Program-made: the position numbers and the translations under genes
Assembly: GCA_036897625.1 (NCBI GenBank)
Contig: JAYMTA010000488.1
Location: forward strand, 1 to 27,923
Origin: Pelargonium cotyledonis
Lineage: Eukaryota > Streptophyta > Magnoliopsida > Geraniales > Geraniaceae
DNA length: 27,923 bases
Direction: 5' to 3'
Notes under the pieces: model-generated
What the model was told of the DNA's origin: nothing
Database searches by the model: none
Seen by the model: only the letters and a program-made list of their open reading frames with translations
In this document: positions 10,130 through 21,084 of the stretch, piece after piece
How the letters are laid out: the number at the start of each line of letters is the position of its first letter
Position numbering within the stretch: the stretch's first letter is position 1

Positions 10130-11974
10130 TTAGAATGTTACTGGTGTAGTGGTGGTGGTGGAGCTGGAGCTGCAACTCTTATGGAGGTCCTTGAAGATGA
10201 TGTAAGAAGTTGGCTTCTGGTGCAGCTGAGCCCATCCAGTTGCTGTTGTTGTTGCTTGTTCGTACGAGGTTGATGATGATGATGACGACGACCCACCATC
10301 CACAGGCCACATTGCTTGCTTTCCTTTCCTGCATTAAAAAAAAAAAAAACACCCCAATTATAACAATATAGTATCATATTATATATAATATGATGGTTCT
10401 ATATATCACTCAACGCATGCACCTACCAAGCTAGCTAATATATATGTACGTACTCATGTCTGATCTCCTAGATTCTTATTCTTGTACCTTCATTACCATC
10501 ATTTTTTTCTTTGACTATTTAATATTCTTTTCAGTACTGTAATAAGATGTTGATATGTATTTTGTTTATTCATTCACAGACCAGGTGTTAATGGTAGTGT
10601 TGGGACCAAGCTGTTCCATTTCCATGAAATTAGGGTTACTAAGCATCATCAATCCATTGTTGTTCATCATCATCTGCTGGTGCTGTTGTTGCTGCTGAAG
10701 GTAGAGAGGATTGTAGTAGTTGGGGTGTGTGATGCCAAGATGGACTGCTTTTTTGCTCATGTTCCTTTTTGCTGCCATGTCCACTGCTTCAAAAACACAA
10801 TATTTAATGTTAATTAAACTCATGTATAGGAAACAAAATACAAGCATTTAATTTCTTTTCTTCTTTTCTTCAACCTTTTAAATCATAATTCCTTCTTTTG
10901 TTACTTTAAATAACTTGAGAATGGATTGTACATAGATCATTAATGCTAATTATGTATCCATATATAGGTTTTCAAGAGAATTATATATATAATTATTATT
11001 CTTTGAAGAAGATACTTTTGTATGTTTGTTATTATCTTGTGTATTTATTTTGTTTTTTGTAATTTCACCCCTGGAGTAAGCAAAGCTATAAATTTTCACC
11101 CCATGTGGAAATTAAAATGTTCAATGATAATTTAAATTTTCATAAACTTGACATGGAAATCTTCATTTTTGTGAAACACTGTTGCTAGTTAATTAAGACA
11201 AGTTGTTCATGTTAAATTGAAAGTTGCAAAAGAAAAAGACGGAGATATACGCTTATAATGATGAAGAAAAATGAGAATTAGAGCTAATAAAATTAGAACG
11301 AGAAGACAATAAGAGAAGCCAGGAGAAGTTGGAAGAAAAAAATATTCAAATTCCATTGCCAAAATTTTAAGTTTTGAACTTCTTCCCGTGTTCAACTTAA
11401 ATCAAACTCAATCCAAATAGTTGTGAGTGTAAACTAAAATTTCATAGTCCAGATCGAGTTCAAAGCGACAAAAATCAAAATTAAAGTCAAGAGGAATGAA
11501 CAGTTTAATTAATCACATATATTTTTCAAGAAAATACAAATTTGAAAAAGAAAAATTCTTATGAGGAATTAATACAAAAAAATTCCATAAAAAAAAAATA
11601 CAAAAAAATTCAACTCTTACAAGGAATCCATACCTTGCATCATCTGCTCATGTTTCATGCTTCTATACATCTATCCATCAAAATCAAGTTGAAAAAATAA
11701 GGTCAGAACTTACAAAAACAAACAAAATTGCAAATATTTTCAACTCCAAACTTATCATTTCCTCAGTCTACGTACGTTTTTTTCCAGAGAAAAAAAAAAG
11801 GAATGATAATTACAAGAAGAAAAGATAGCAAAATAGCTGAAACACTAGCTAGACATGGGCTGTGCCAAACCTGAAGGTGGCTCTTCACATGAGATATGGT
11901 TAGGCCCTTCACACCCATTATTTGAAGCACCATCTTTGGAGTAGCTCCTACAAATCAATTAACCCAATTTCAAG

Positions 11975-12011
<37 letters not shown>

Positions 12012-12362
12012 GTGCGTACATGCATGTAAAAGAATTTTTTAAAAATGAAGAACGAAAACTGTTTTCTGCAACTAAACGGGTTCCTTACTGTCTTCTCCGC
12101 CGACTCTCTGAACCGCATTGACAAAAGAGCGGTGAAGGTCCGGTGTCCAGCGAAGGCGGGGCATCTTGGAACGGACGTAGGGCCTGACCATGCCTAGTGA
12201 TCTCAGGCTCAGCTCAAGCACCTTCTTGTTCTCGCTTCTCTGGCCGTGCGATCTCATCGTTCCGATGTGATGATCGGACGATGTTAACCCGGAAACGGAA
12301 TCGTTGTTAGGATTGTCAAGAACAGGATTAGGAGATTTGAGAGACAAACCACGATGCTCCAT
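10130..12362 (-). CDS. GARP/G2-like (MYB-related) transcription factor with EAR motif
   Basis: Predicted nuclear DNA-binding factor. Exons on the minus strand: 12089-12362, 11871-11947, 11634-11670, 10582-10786, 10130-10328, giving 263 residues. The GARP domain is complete across exons 1-3: VRPYVRSKMPRLRWTPDLHRS (residues 59-79), GGEDRATPKMVLQIMGVKGL, and SHVKSHLQMYRSMK, with the family signature SHLQMYR at the exon 2/3 junction. LELSL at residues 49-53 is an LxLxL EAR motif, so a repressor role is likely. The family is that of the 'putative Myb factor At1g14600' and rice MOF1 type. The C-terminal part is Gln/Met/Asn- then Ser/Thr-rich. The 3' end is uncertain: if exon 4 is read through, the protein stops at 10566 after TWSVNE. 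The last exon has a very good acceptor (poly-T then AATGCAG) but needs a weaker GTCTGT donor. Confidence is high for exons 1-4 and moderate for exon 5. Confidence 0.8.
11977..12010. repeat. Compound (TA)n(CA)n microsatellite in intron 1 of the GARP gene
   Basis: About twelve TA units run directly into five CA units, then CGTGCGTACATGCATG. It lies 30 bp upstream of exon 2 on the transcribed strand, within the first intron. It would be length-variable between individuals. Confidence 0.9.
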
Positions 12363-12419
12363 TTTTTGAAAGCGCTAGGAGTAGAAGATAGTGAGTGTTA
12401 ATTTGGAAGAAGAAGGTGA

Positions 12420-14200
12420 ATAAATAGTTGGTCTGAAGGGCAATTTGGTCATTTCGAGTTTCGATTGCAAAGAGGAAAAACAAAAAAAGACAGCAGACAC
12501 GGAATTTCAGGCATTGTAGTTCAAAAATACCCTTCATGATTGGTGAATTCAACAATGGTAAAGAAAATTGTTTTCCTTTTCCGTTTCCTAAAACTTTCGA
12601 TCTTATCTATTTCTTCAACAAAAAAATTTCTTTTATGTTTTTTATTTTTTTATCTTGCAAACATTCTTGAGTTTGTTATATGTTTGGCACTTTTATAATC
12701 TCTTGAACCGACATTTATAAAACATGTTTATAATACATATGAAAAAGTACTATACTTGATTTTATAAGTTAAGCTATGGATTACTATTGTTAATTATTTA
12801 TTTTCTCCAACTGCTTATAAATCGAATTTGACTTCTGAATATTTCTATCGGGATTTATAAACAAGGAACCAATTCTTGTAAGGGTTGAAATATTCATCTA
12901 CAATGTTATTTAATTATTACTCATTTTGTTTTAATCTAATAGTCAACTTTCTCATTTTTTTTGGAGATTAACAATATGTTAACTGTAATTAATTATTCTC
13001 ACTTATGCTCCATTACATTCTGGTTATAACAAATTTAATGTATTTTAAATTATTTATTGTTTTAAAGATACTATAAATATTTCATATATAACCAATTCTC
13101 TAAAGAACAAAATAATTTACATAGTAAAAGAATGTGTGTATCATCCCCTTCGTCCACCACAACCCCTCTCCATTTCATCCAATTAAATAATGATAATAAT
13201 AATTATTATTAATTTTAAAAATGTGTGTTTCGGTAGGACATAATTGTTGCTTATTGGTTTTAATATTCTCAATTGTGGAGGCCAGGTCATAAAAAATCAA
13301 TATAATTTTTTTTGTTTGTTCACTTTTTATTTTTTTTCTGTTAGAAAAATGTTTTTTTTTTTAAACTTTTTATCAATGATATATTAATTTACCATCATTT
13401 TTAAGTATAAAACTTCTGGATAAATAAAATTATACATTATATATATATATATATATATTCCTATGAAGGACAATTTTTTGGGCAATACAAGTAGAAAATG
13501 CATGATATATCCATCACAATTGTGTACATTGAAATTACTTTTTTCAAAGTGTATAGTTGACTCATTGATTTTTGGCGAGAATATTATAATGTCGCTGGTT
13601 TATGTGCATGGTGATTGATAATTATAATCTTAATTACTTTAAAATACAATTGATAACAGAAACCAACCTTTTTTCTTAAATCGAGGACGTCAATCGTAAT
13701 TGAACCAAACATAATTTTAACAACTATTATTTAAGAACTGAACATGGGTTATAATAATCTGGTACGTACTTTTGCAACTTTCTGTTGTGCACTCCCAATA
13801 TTATATTTGATTCGGAGAAACGAGGTCATATATTCTTTCCGAGAAGAGACAAAAAGTGAAGTCTCCTGAAATGGAAAACAACAAACAAAGAAGTCACAGA
13901 TTCCCATACCAAATTCCCACGAAACTTACCAAATTAACCCAATCAAGATCAACCTTTACTAGATACTAGAAACTAAAAGCTAGGTTTTTTTTTTTTCCTT
14001 CTCACAACACAACAAGAAAAAACCCATACGTTAAAAAAGGAGAAGATGAAGAAAAGAAAAATAAAAGGAAAGAATACACGGATTTGATTATGACTTGAGC
14101 ACTGCATGTCACACAGGAAACATATATTACAAAAAAAAAAAAGTACTCTCTCCGGAGACCAAACTTCCTGGTATTCGGGTCATTGACGATTTTAGGTTCA
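12420..14200. other. AT-rich region upstream of the GARP gene
   Basis: I see no coding signal. The sequence is strongly AT-rich, with poly-T/poly-A runs and a (TA)n tract at about 13440-13459. It should include the proximal promoter of the minus-strand GARP factor. No other element is recognised. Confidence 0.5.
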
Positions 14201-14217
14201 TATATTCACATGACTTC

Positions 14218-14361
14218 CACGTGTATAGCCATAACCAATTAGAAAATGACACGTGTTTCCACGTAACATGCTTCGCATGTCGGGTTTTCCTCGTAAGGTG
14301 ACACGTGGGATCGGGACATGAAAGTGAGGTAGTGTGGTGAAGCTGGATGGTTGTTTACGTG
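14218..14361. promoter_or_regulatory. Cluster of G-box/ACGT motifs
   Basis: Palindromic CACGTG occurs at 14218-14223, 14250-14255 and 14302-14307. Further ACGT cores are at 14261-14264 (CCACGTAAC) and 14357-14361 (TACGTG), and a CCAAT is at 14235-14239. Five ACGT cores in about 145 bp is dense for such AT-rich DNA and looks like a bZIP/bHLH-responsive module. The nearest recognised start is the GARP factor, about 1.9 kb away on the minus strand. The motifs are certain; the function is inferred. Confidence 0.5.
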
Positions 14362-14439
14362 AGCATAGTTGGTGGTGAGTTTTGGTTTCGAATGAGGAAT
14401 ATTTGGGCGACGCATGCATTGGTGAAAGGGCATGGACGA

Positions 14440-15850
14440 GTATGTTTCTTTGATGGTGTAAGCAACCGAGAAATGGAAGGAAAAAATGGGACCTAATTGG
14501 ATAAAACCAAAAAAATAAAGGTATGGTCTGTGGTCAGGAAGCCCTAAAATATGTTACTTTCTTTATAGAATGGATTGTACGTTTTATATTCTTCACCGGA
14601 TACGGACAACATCACTCATGTGTAGTAGGTGCTTGTTCCCTAATTCCGTTTCATTTATTAGTGACAAATATATTTAGTTTCAGGATGTTTTTGGTAAAGA
14701 GAATATGCAATTACTTTAATTACAAATATAATATTAAACATTTTGAATTTTTTTTAAGATTTTGAGTTCAAACTAAGCCTTACTAGTAGGGGGGAAAAAT
14801 TACATGTATATAATGTTTATAAAATCATAAATTCAAATTCTTTGAGTATTTAAATATTTTATTTAACTATCTAACATTTCAAATGATTCGATTTTATTCA
14901 TTCTAAGCTCTTCAATTGAAATATTCCAATTCTGAAGAGAGAGAAGTTCGTTTTTCAAAATCTAAACAAAAAAAAGGAATAGAAACATTCAAATTTTAGT
15001 GAATGTACCGAAGAAGCGTTTATCTATTGTATTTTCGAAGTCAACTGTATAATTTTTTTTTGTCTTAAACACGAGTAATTTAAAGCGGTTCTACAATCGA
15101 AACTATATCAACACATTTAAAACATACTGCACACTCACACTAATATTCCATTCGAGTTGAGAATAACCACAAGAATAGCAATGCACTCTCTATTTAATTT
15201 TAACTCAACATCATTGTTTGCTGCCGATCAAAAAAAAAAAAAACATCATTGTTTGCTTACTATTTTGGAGAATCAAATAACTTATCTTCCAAAATTTAGA
15301 TACATTTACGTACTAATTACTATATATTTCACCGATGATCTTCTTGAAGCAATTTTTTGTTTCTGTTTCGATTAATCTTCATATAGAATCACAATTTCAA
15401 AAAAGAAAAAGAAAAAAGTGCATAGAATCAGGGTAAAGTGTGAACAAAGTCAATGACCTCCCTTATAAGTATTAAATAAGAGTATTATTAAAAAGATGCA
15501 CAAATTCATAAAACGCTCGCATTTTACTTTTTTCCTTTTCTTCTCCAAAAGAAGCACAAATACTAGAAGGTTTGTATGTTTCTCAGGATGCTTCAAAAAT
15601 GGAGAAAAATGAAAGTCAAGGAGTTCACATGTAACTTGTTCTGGAAATTGGAAAATAGTGAAGTTGACTTATTTTCTTTTTGCACTTTAGGGCCTTAAAA
15701 TGTTGCCATTTGGTTTGTAAATACTAAATACTTCAATTCCACCTTAGATTGTCCTCTTCCATACAACTGTGCTAATGCAATTATTTAAAAGATAATTATT
15801 TTGAAAGATATATTATTTTGAAAATATTTAAGGTATTTAAGTCTGGGGAT
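14440..15850. other. AT-rich intergenic region, no gene seen
   Basis: Only short AT-driven open frames and homopolymer runs are present, such as the A-run at about 15230-15243 followed by a near copy of the preceding ACATCATTGTTTGCT (15208-15222 and 15243-15257). I recognise no gene or RNA. Confidence 0.5.
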
Positions 15851-16800
15851 GAGTTTGGGTCCTTTGGAGCGGAGCTAGAAGCTTAAGTCATCGTACGTTC
15901 TTGAATTCTTGGTCTATGTGCAAGAGAGTATACCATTAACAAAGACCCAGACATGTAATTACATAACGTTAGAGACGATTCTTGAGAGGAAAATTTTCGT
16001 GTAAATTATGAGACCCCCTTCCTCTTATAAATGACGAAGTAATTACACTTTCAAACAATTTGTTATGTGTCATCGTGTGTAGGTCGTTGGTAATGTGGGG
16101 TCCACTTCAAGTACAAGAGCTATAGTCTTTCAAGCAAGCCGACAACGAGCGTCCGATTGATGAGATGGGATCCATATAGAATTCTAGTGAGACGGGAAAC
16201 TATTAAGAAGTACTGGTGGGACAAGGATCTTAGAGGCCGCCGTTTGCGTGTGTTAGGTGTTTTGGAGCTCCTCGTGTGAGTCTTGGATTCGAAGAAGAGA
16301 TTCTTAAAATCTTTCGGGTCTCCAAATTTGGAGAAGTGCCATAGGAAAACTTCAGGTCTTCATGGCTCTAGACAATTTTGCAGAGCCTCGAATACGGAAA
16401 AAACATTTGGGGCTCTTGTGCGGACAAATGGACGGACAATGAGTCATTAGTATTTAAGACACTAGTTCCATGTACAACAACTGCGATAATGGTCTCATAT
16501 CGGCCAAACGTGCGGGCATCCACGCAAAGTTGTACTATGTTCCATAATAATTACACTCAAAGTGCCTCAAGTAGCGACATTCATTGTCACCTCAACACGC
16601 TACGTCACTCCATCCAGTGCTCAACACATCGTCACTATGGTTCCCGCCACCATGGCGACGTGACATCATTATTATAGTGTATGACATCATTATGATGCAT
16701 GTGTGATGTCATTATAACTCACTTTCATAATCAACAACCAATACAATATGACACATCATTCAATATTATTAATTTTGTGAGTATAAATACTTCATTAAAC
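15850..16800. other. Compositional island of unknown, probably repeat origin
   Basis: From about 15850 to 16680 the sequence is clearly less AT-rich and has more CpG than its flanks, with no recognisable protein. TATA-like sites occur at about 16025 (CTTATAAATG) and 16782 (GTATAAATAC). Near the right end, TGACATCATTAT is repeated at 16661-16672 and 16682-16693, with an inverted relative GATGTCATTATA at about 16705-16716. An old LTR or DNA-transposon remnant is the likeliest reading, but I found no clear ends. Confidence 0.3.
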
Positions 16801-16875
16801 TAAAGACACGAATAATTTTTTCCACTTAAAAAAATGATTTGTGTCAATCACACATTTTTAATGTCTTGATCCTTT

Positions 16876-16970
16876 CTAGAAATTATATTTGGTAATGCCC
16901 ATTTCACTTGGTAGAGATGTTTATTCTCATGCTTGAGATGAAGTTCGATGCACATGTCCCATCAAGTGTA
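16876..16970 (+). mobile_element. tRNA-derived SINE-like insert with 12-bp direct repeats
   Basis: The block is flanked by perfect copies of TCTTGATCCTTT at 16864-16875 and 16971-16982, which look like a target-site duplication. Inside, TGGTAGAGATG (16909-16919) matches the RNA polymerase III A-box consensus, and AGTTCGATGC (16942-16951) resembles the B box (GTTCGA core), 33 bp further on, as in tRNA heads of plant SINEs. The insert is short, about 95 bp, and no poly(A) tail is visible, so it may be truncated. All of this is seen in the sequence; SINE origin is inferred. Confidence 0.45.
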
Positions 16971-17228
16971 TCTTGATCCTTTTTATCAAATACATTTCAA
17001 AATTCATGGCTAATGATGGAAGATGCAACAAGAAGTTAACATCAAATACAACAAAGATGTAGTTGATCTCTTAATGAATGGCTAGCTAGCAACAAATTTT
17101 TTCCTGCGAGGAACAATTTGTTCCACAAATTAAAGCATCGATCAACATTGTCACCCTCTCGTGACAATATCTAACGTAATAGTAATGGATGAAAGAGCAC
17201 ACTTCATCCATGAATTGATAGTCTTGAA

Positions 17229-20200
17229 TCACAGTGGTCTGGTGTGACGACCTCTAGCTCGTCCGCAAAGAATAGCATTCTTGGGAATCGGATACTCATC
17301 TCTCCACGAGTTCGAAGATGTGTACACCCTCAGATAGAACTGCTGTCCCAAATACTGCCTCTCCCAGTTCTCTGACCTTATGTTCCACATTCCCACATTG
17401 TCTAGGGCTATGTATATTGCTGTCCATGCCTTTGGATACACCTGAATCCAACCATTCATCACACTAACAACATTTACGATAAATCAATAACTCAAGATGT
17501 GGATTGTTTCCTTTGTTACCTGAACTGTGTAACGAGCTACCGTGTCTCTCAGATTGTAGCTTGATCTACTTGCTGCTGTCCAAGCCCCTCCATCCATCCT
17601 AATCAATGATCCCATAAATTGTCAACATTCTAATATCCGAATATAGTAGTGTTGTACATGTGACTGACTATATATGTACATTCAGTTTATGTATGGAAGC
17701 AAGACAAGCTTACCCCACAACAAAGAAAGCATATCCATCGATGTGCCACGACTGAACCGTATCTTCCCAATTCTGGAACACAATCTCAACAAATTGCCTG
17801 AAATTAGCAGCCATAACCGACGTCTGCAGGTATCCATTTCCCCAGTTGGGCTTGTCGGGGATGCTCCCGAGATTGAAGACTCCGGGAATCTTGAAATAGT
17901 CTGCGAGTTTTAGCGGGGTGTCCGCGGGAACGAAGGAGACACCGTTGACAGCATACCTTTGCTTGCCATTAATATAAGGAGCTGAGTTTGCAAGAATGAT
18001 GGTGCGGCTGGGCGTGATCATTCCATAATGGTAAGATCCTTGAGGATTAGGTCTAGGTCCACTCGCTGTCAGATTCCATCTGGTTTAAGACAACATGAGA
18101 TGAAAAGGTTAAATCTTAGCTGTGTTCTAAGTATGACTGAAGTGGCTGGATTCACAACATGCAGTACTGAAGACTGAAGTACTAGAAAATATTAACATCG
18201 AACATAGTTACTAATCATTAAGTATGTACCTTATGGATCTAGCCTGGTTGATTGACCAACCGATCTGGGTAGTTGGGCCACCAGGGACAGGCCCAGAAAC
18301 TCCCTTGTACGAATTGCTGTAGTGAAGAATCGCTGTGGTCGTGTGAACAGGATGGGTAAAGCGTGACGAAACAACAACATAGTAGTCCTGTGCAGGCTGA
18401 TTGGCTGTGACCAAGACAGAATAAGATTGTCCAAGATGGATGTCAAGGGCAGCGTAAGTGTTCTGCAGGGTGTGAGATCCTTCAACTTCGACCAGCTTCA
18501 TAGTGTGCCCTTGAATTCTAAAGTTGATGGATGTTGCAATTCCCACATTTGATATCCTAAACCTATAAGTCTTACCTGTATATAATGTTTTCGACATCAT
18601 GAGATACACACACTAGGCTGCTGACCTTAACAATTTAACTATATACGGAGTGTTTATAATCAAGTAGAGCACAAATACCTTGATCAACTGTGAATGTATA
18701 TCCGTTCCACCCACGACCATTGATGAGAAGTCCATCAGGTGATGGAAGACCATGACCACTGTCCAAGATTTGCCTCAATCGCTATACAAACCAAGCCATT
18801 AGTATTGGGGAGGACTTGATGAAGATGAAGAATGCAAAAGAACTATTTCCGGTTTTAGACAATGGCATAGCCAAAAATAGAAGCCTTACATATTGGTTTA
18901 ACTTGTACCAATCCCCTGCAAGTACTGTGAAATCCCCTGCAGGAGAAGGGAAAGGTACAGGAATACGAGGGCGACTCCAAACTCTGATGCCACCGAATCC
19001 TCCACCTGCCTTTTGGAATCCAAGCGATGGGAAGTAGAAATAGGTACCTATCTGGTCCTTGGCTTGGAGATGGTAAGTGAAGTTCCTTCCCGGCATTATC
19101 GGACAGTTGGTACCATGGACCCCATCCTGCCATGAGTTCCTCCTTTGCTGCAACCCATTCCTGGGAAAGGCATTCAAGAGTGTAACTTCATTTTTGTTGC
19201 ATAATGGACATTATTAACCCAAAAAGGGCACAAGTGTTAATCACTGAAAAAACAGTAAATCAAAGATTCCAATGTGGCTCAAACTGAGAGATGAAATTAC
19301 CTTATTACCTTAAGTGGTCACAAACATTACTAAAACTTGACTTAGGAAAATGTATCCAAATCCAACATAGGGTTTCCATGGAATCACCTCTATTCAAATA
19401 CTTAATTAAAAGCATTTTTAAATGACTTCACAAACAATATTTTATAATGCATATATTACAACAACCAAGAGAGCCAGCATGTGGATAGTGAGTTTCACTA
19501 AATGCTGCCAGTCACATGTATACTAATTTATTCTTCAAAGCAAGTGGTCACAGAATATAGCCAATTAATGCATTACTTCAATTTCAATGAACTGAGACCT
19601 AACCTTCAACTTTCCATCATGTTAACTAATTTAGATTCTCTCTTAGAAATTAACCAACAACAGCAAATGCTTTTGTCTTTCTTAATTGCATGCTTGTCCC
19701 CTACACAAAACCCCTCCTTTACTCACTTAACACACAGATATTGCCAAAAACAAAATCCGCAAATCAACCTCTTCCTCTTCACCTTAAGTGGGTGCATAGT
19801 AATTCAGTGCCAAGGTCACATTTGTCTTTGACAAACATACATTAATAACTCTACATTTCCATTAATGGAAGGAGGCATAGATCTCGAACCGCCAATTTCA
19901 ACCAGAAAAACAAATATATATATTATCCAAATTCATGAAAATGAGGAAAGAATGTAGAACAAGCATGTTTGTGCATTTTCCCAGAATGATGAGAAATGGG
20001 TACCAGGAGATGAGAAGGGGTTCTCTGAGATAGTTGTAGACGCTAACAATTAGATTATCGTTGGTCACTGCATCGATCTGAGGACCTGGAAATTGCCCAT
20101 TTATCAAGATCCCCTGCAACACCACCCATTATCATATATCATTGAACCCATGATCTCAAAACAACAAAAAGATTGAATCTTTATCTTTCAGGAGCAATGG

Positions 20201-20364
20201 GAGTGAAAAGATTGAAACACTACCTGTTGCTTGACACCGAGTGGGTAGATGTCGCCATAAGTGACCTTCCAAGTGAAGAACCTGTACGGGTCTTCGCCAT
20301 TGGCGCCATGAGCTAGAATCAAAACGAAGATAGTAAGAGCACAGAGAGCACTGTGATCTCTCAT
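17229..20364 (-). CDS. SKU5-similar (SKS) / L-ascorbate oxidase homolog, eight exons
   Basis: Predicted secreted multicopper-oxidase-like glycoprotein of the cell wall, close to the pollen-type NTP303/Bp10 group. Exons on the minus strand: 20224-20364, 20004-20113, 18890-19160, 18679-18781, 18230-18575, 17714-18079, 17520-17598, 17229-17441. All phases join to 542 residues, the family's usual size. A signal peptide ends near residue 23 (LAHGANG|ED). Three cupredoxin-like domains follow, with ILINGQFPGPQ at about 49, GTYFYFPSLGFQKAGG in domain 1, LLINGRGWNG opening domain 2, and YAVNGVSF to WHIDGYAFFVVG in domain 3. The copper ligands of true ascorbate oxidase are largely replaced: SWNGLQQRRNSW stands for the HWHG region, YFPSLGF for the HxH region, and MWNIRSENWERQYLG for the C-terminal HCHxxxH region. 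Oxidase activity is therefore unlikely. I see no GPI-anchor-like hydrophobic tail (it ends GRHTRPL). Confidence 0.93.
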
Positions 20365-20529
20365 TTTATGGAGTACTTTATGAATATGAATTTGGATCTA
20401 AAGCAAAAGCATGGAGCTTTACGGGTCCATTGAAGTGAACCCAGAAGGATCTTGCTTTTCTTCTGAGAGTTTTTTGGACCCTACTCTGCTTCTTCTTGGT
20501 GAGCACCGAGCAGAGAGCTGTATAAAATG

Positions 20530-21080
20530 ATGCTGTCAGTCAAGTTTAGTGTGTAATGACGAAATCTGGCTAATGGACACGTATGGTTCGGTAGATCTGG
20601 GCCGTTTTGTTATAGTGCTGTTTAGGCTGATTTGGAATCAACGGTTCTTGATTTGGTGTGATGAGAGAGGCGTGTTCAAGATTGCCACTATCACGTGCAT
20701 CTGGGCCAAATTGTAGCAGCATCGGTGGGTGGTGAATCCAGGCCCTTAAAAAGTCACGAGGAGGTGAGAGAAGAGTTTATATTTTTTTTGGCCCCTGTTT
20801 ATATGATTCTTTTCTTGAATGCACCTCATTGATGATAAGGTGTGTTTAGTCTCAAATTGCACTTAAATGAATTGAACAGATTTTTATTGAATTATACTAC
20901 TAGTTTGAGACCGACATAGCCAAATAATTTCAATCGTGCTAAAGCTAAATTTCAATGTCTCTAGTAAACAGAGGCCCAAAATAGTTGTTTTAATTCATAA
21001 TTATAATTATTATCTTATCGGTACATTCAAATTTGTCAAATACGGTAACATAATAAAAATAGTTGTTTTAATTCCTATAA
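20530..21080. other. Upstream region of the SKS gene and AT-rich spacer
   Basis: No gene is seen. The interval should contain the promoter of the minus-strand SKS gene, whose start codon is at 20364. A plus-strand TATAAAA occurs at about 20522 but points away from that gene and has no ORF behind it. The phrase AATAGTTGTTTTAATTC occurs at 20979-20995 and again at 21058-21074, a direct repeat of unknown meaning. Confidence 0.4.
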
Positions 21081-21084
21081 GCTA

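Noticed and set aside
14198..14433. Two overlapping minus-strand ORFs over the G-box cluster
   Set aside because: No domain or codon bias; they are probably chance frames.
16642..16663. Perfect Kozak-like CCCGCCACCATGGCG
   Set aside because: The frame stops after three codons (ATG GCG ACG TGA); coincidence is likely.
16378..16677. 99-codon plus-strand ORF
   Set aside because: No recognisable domain or coding bias; it lies inside the repeat-like island.
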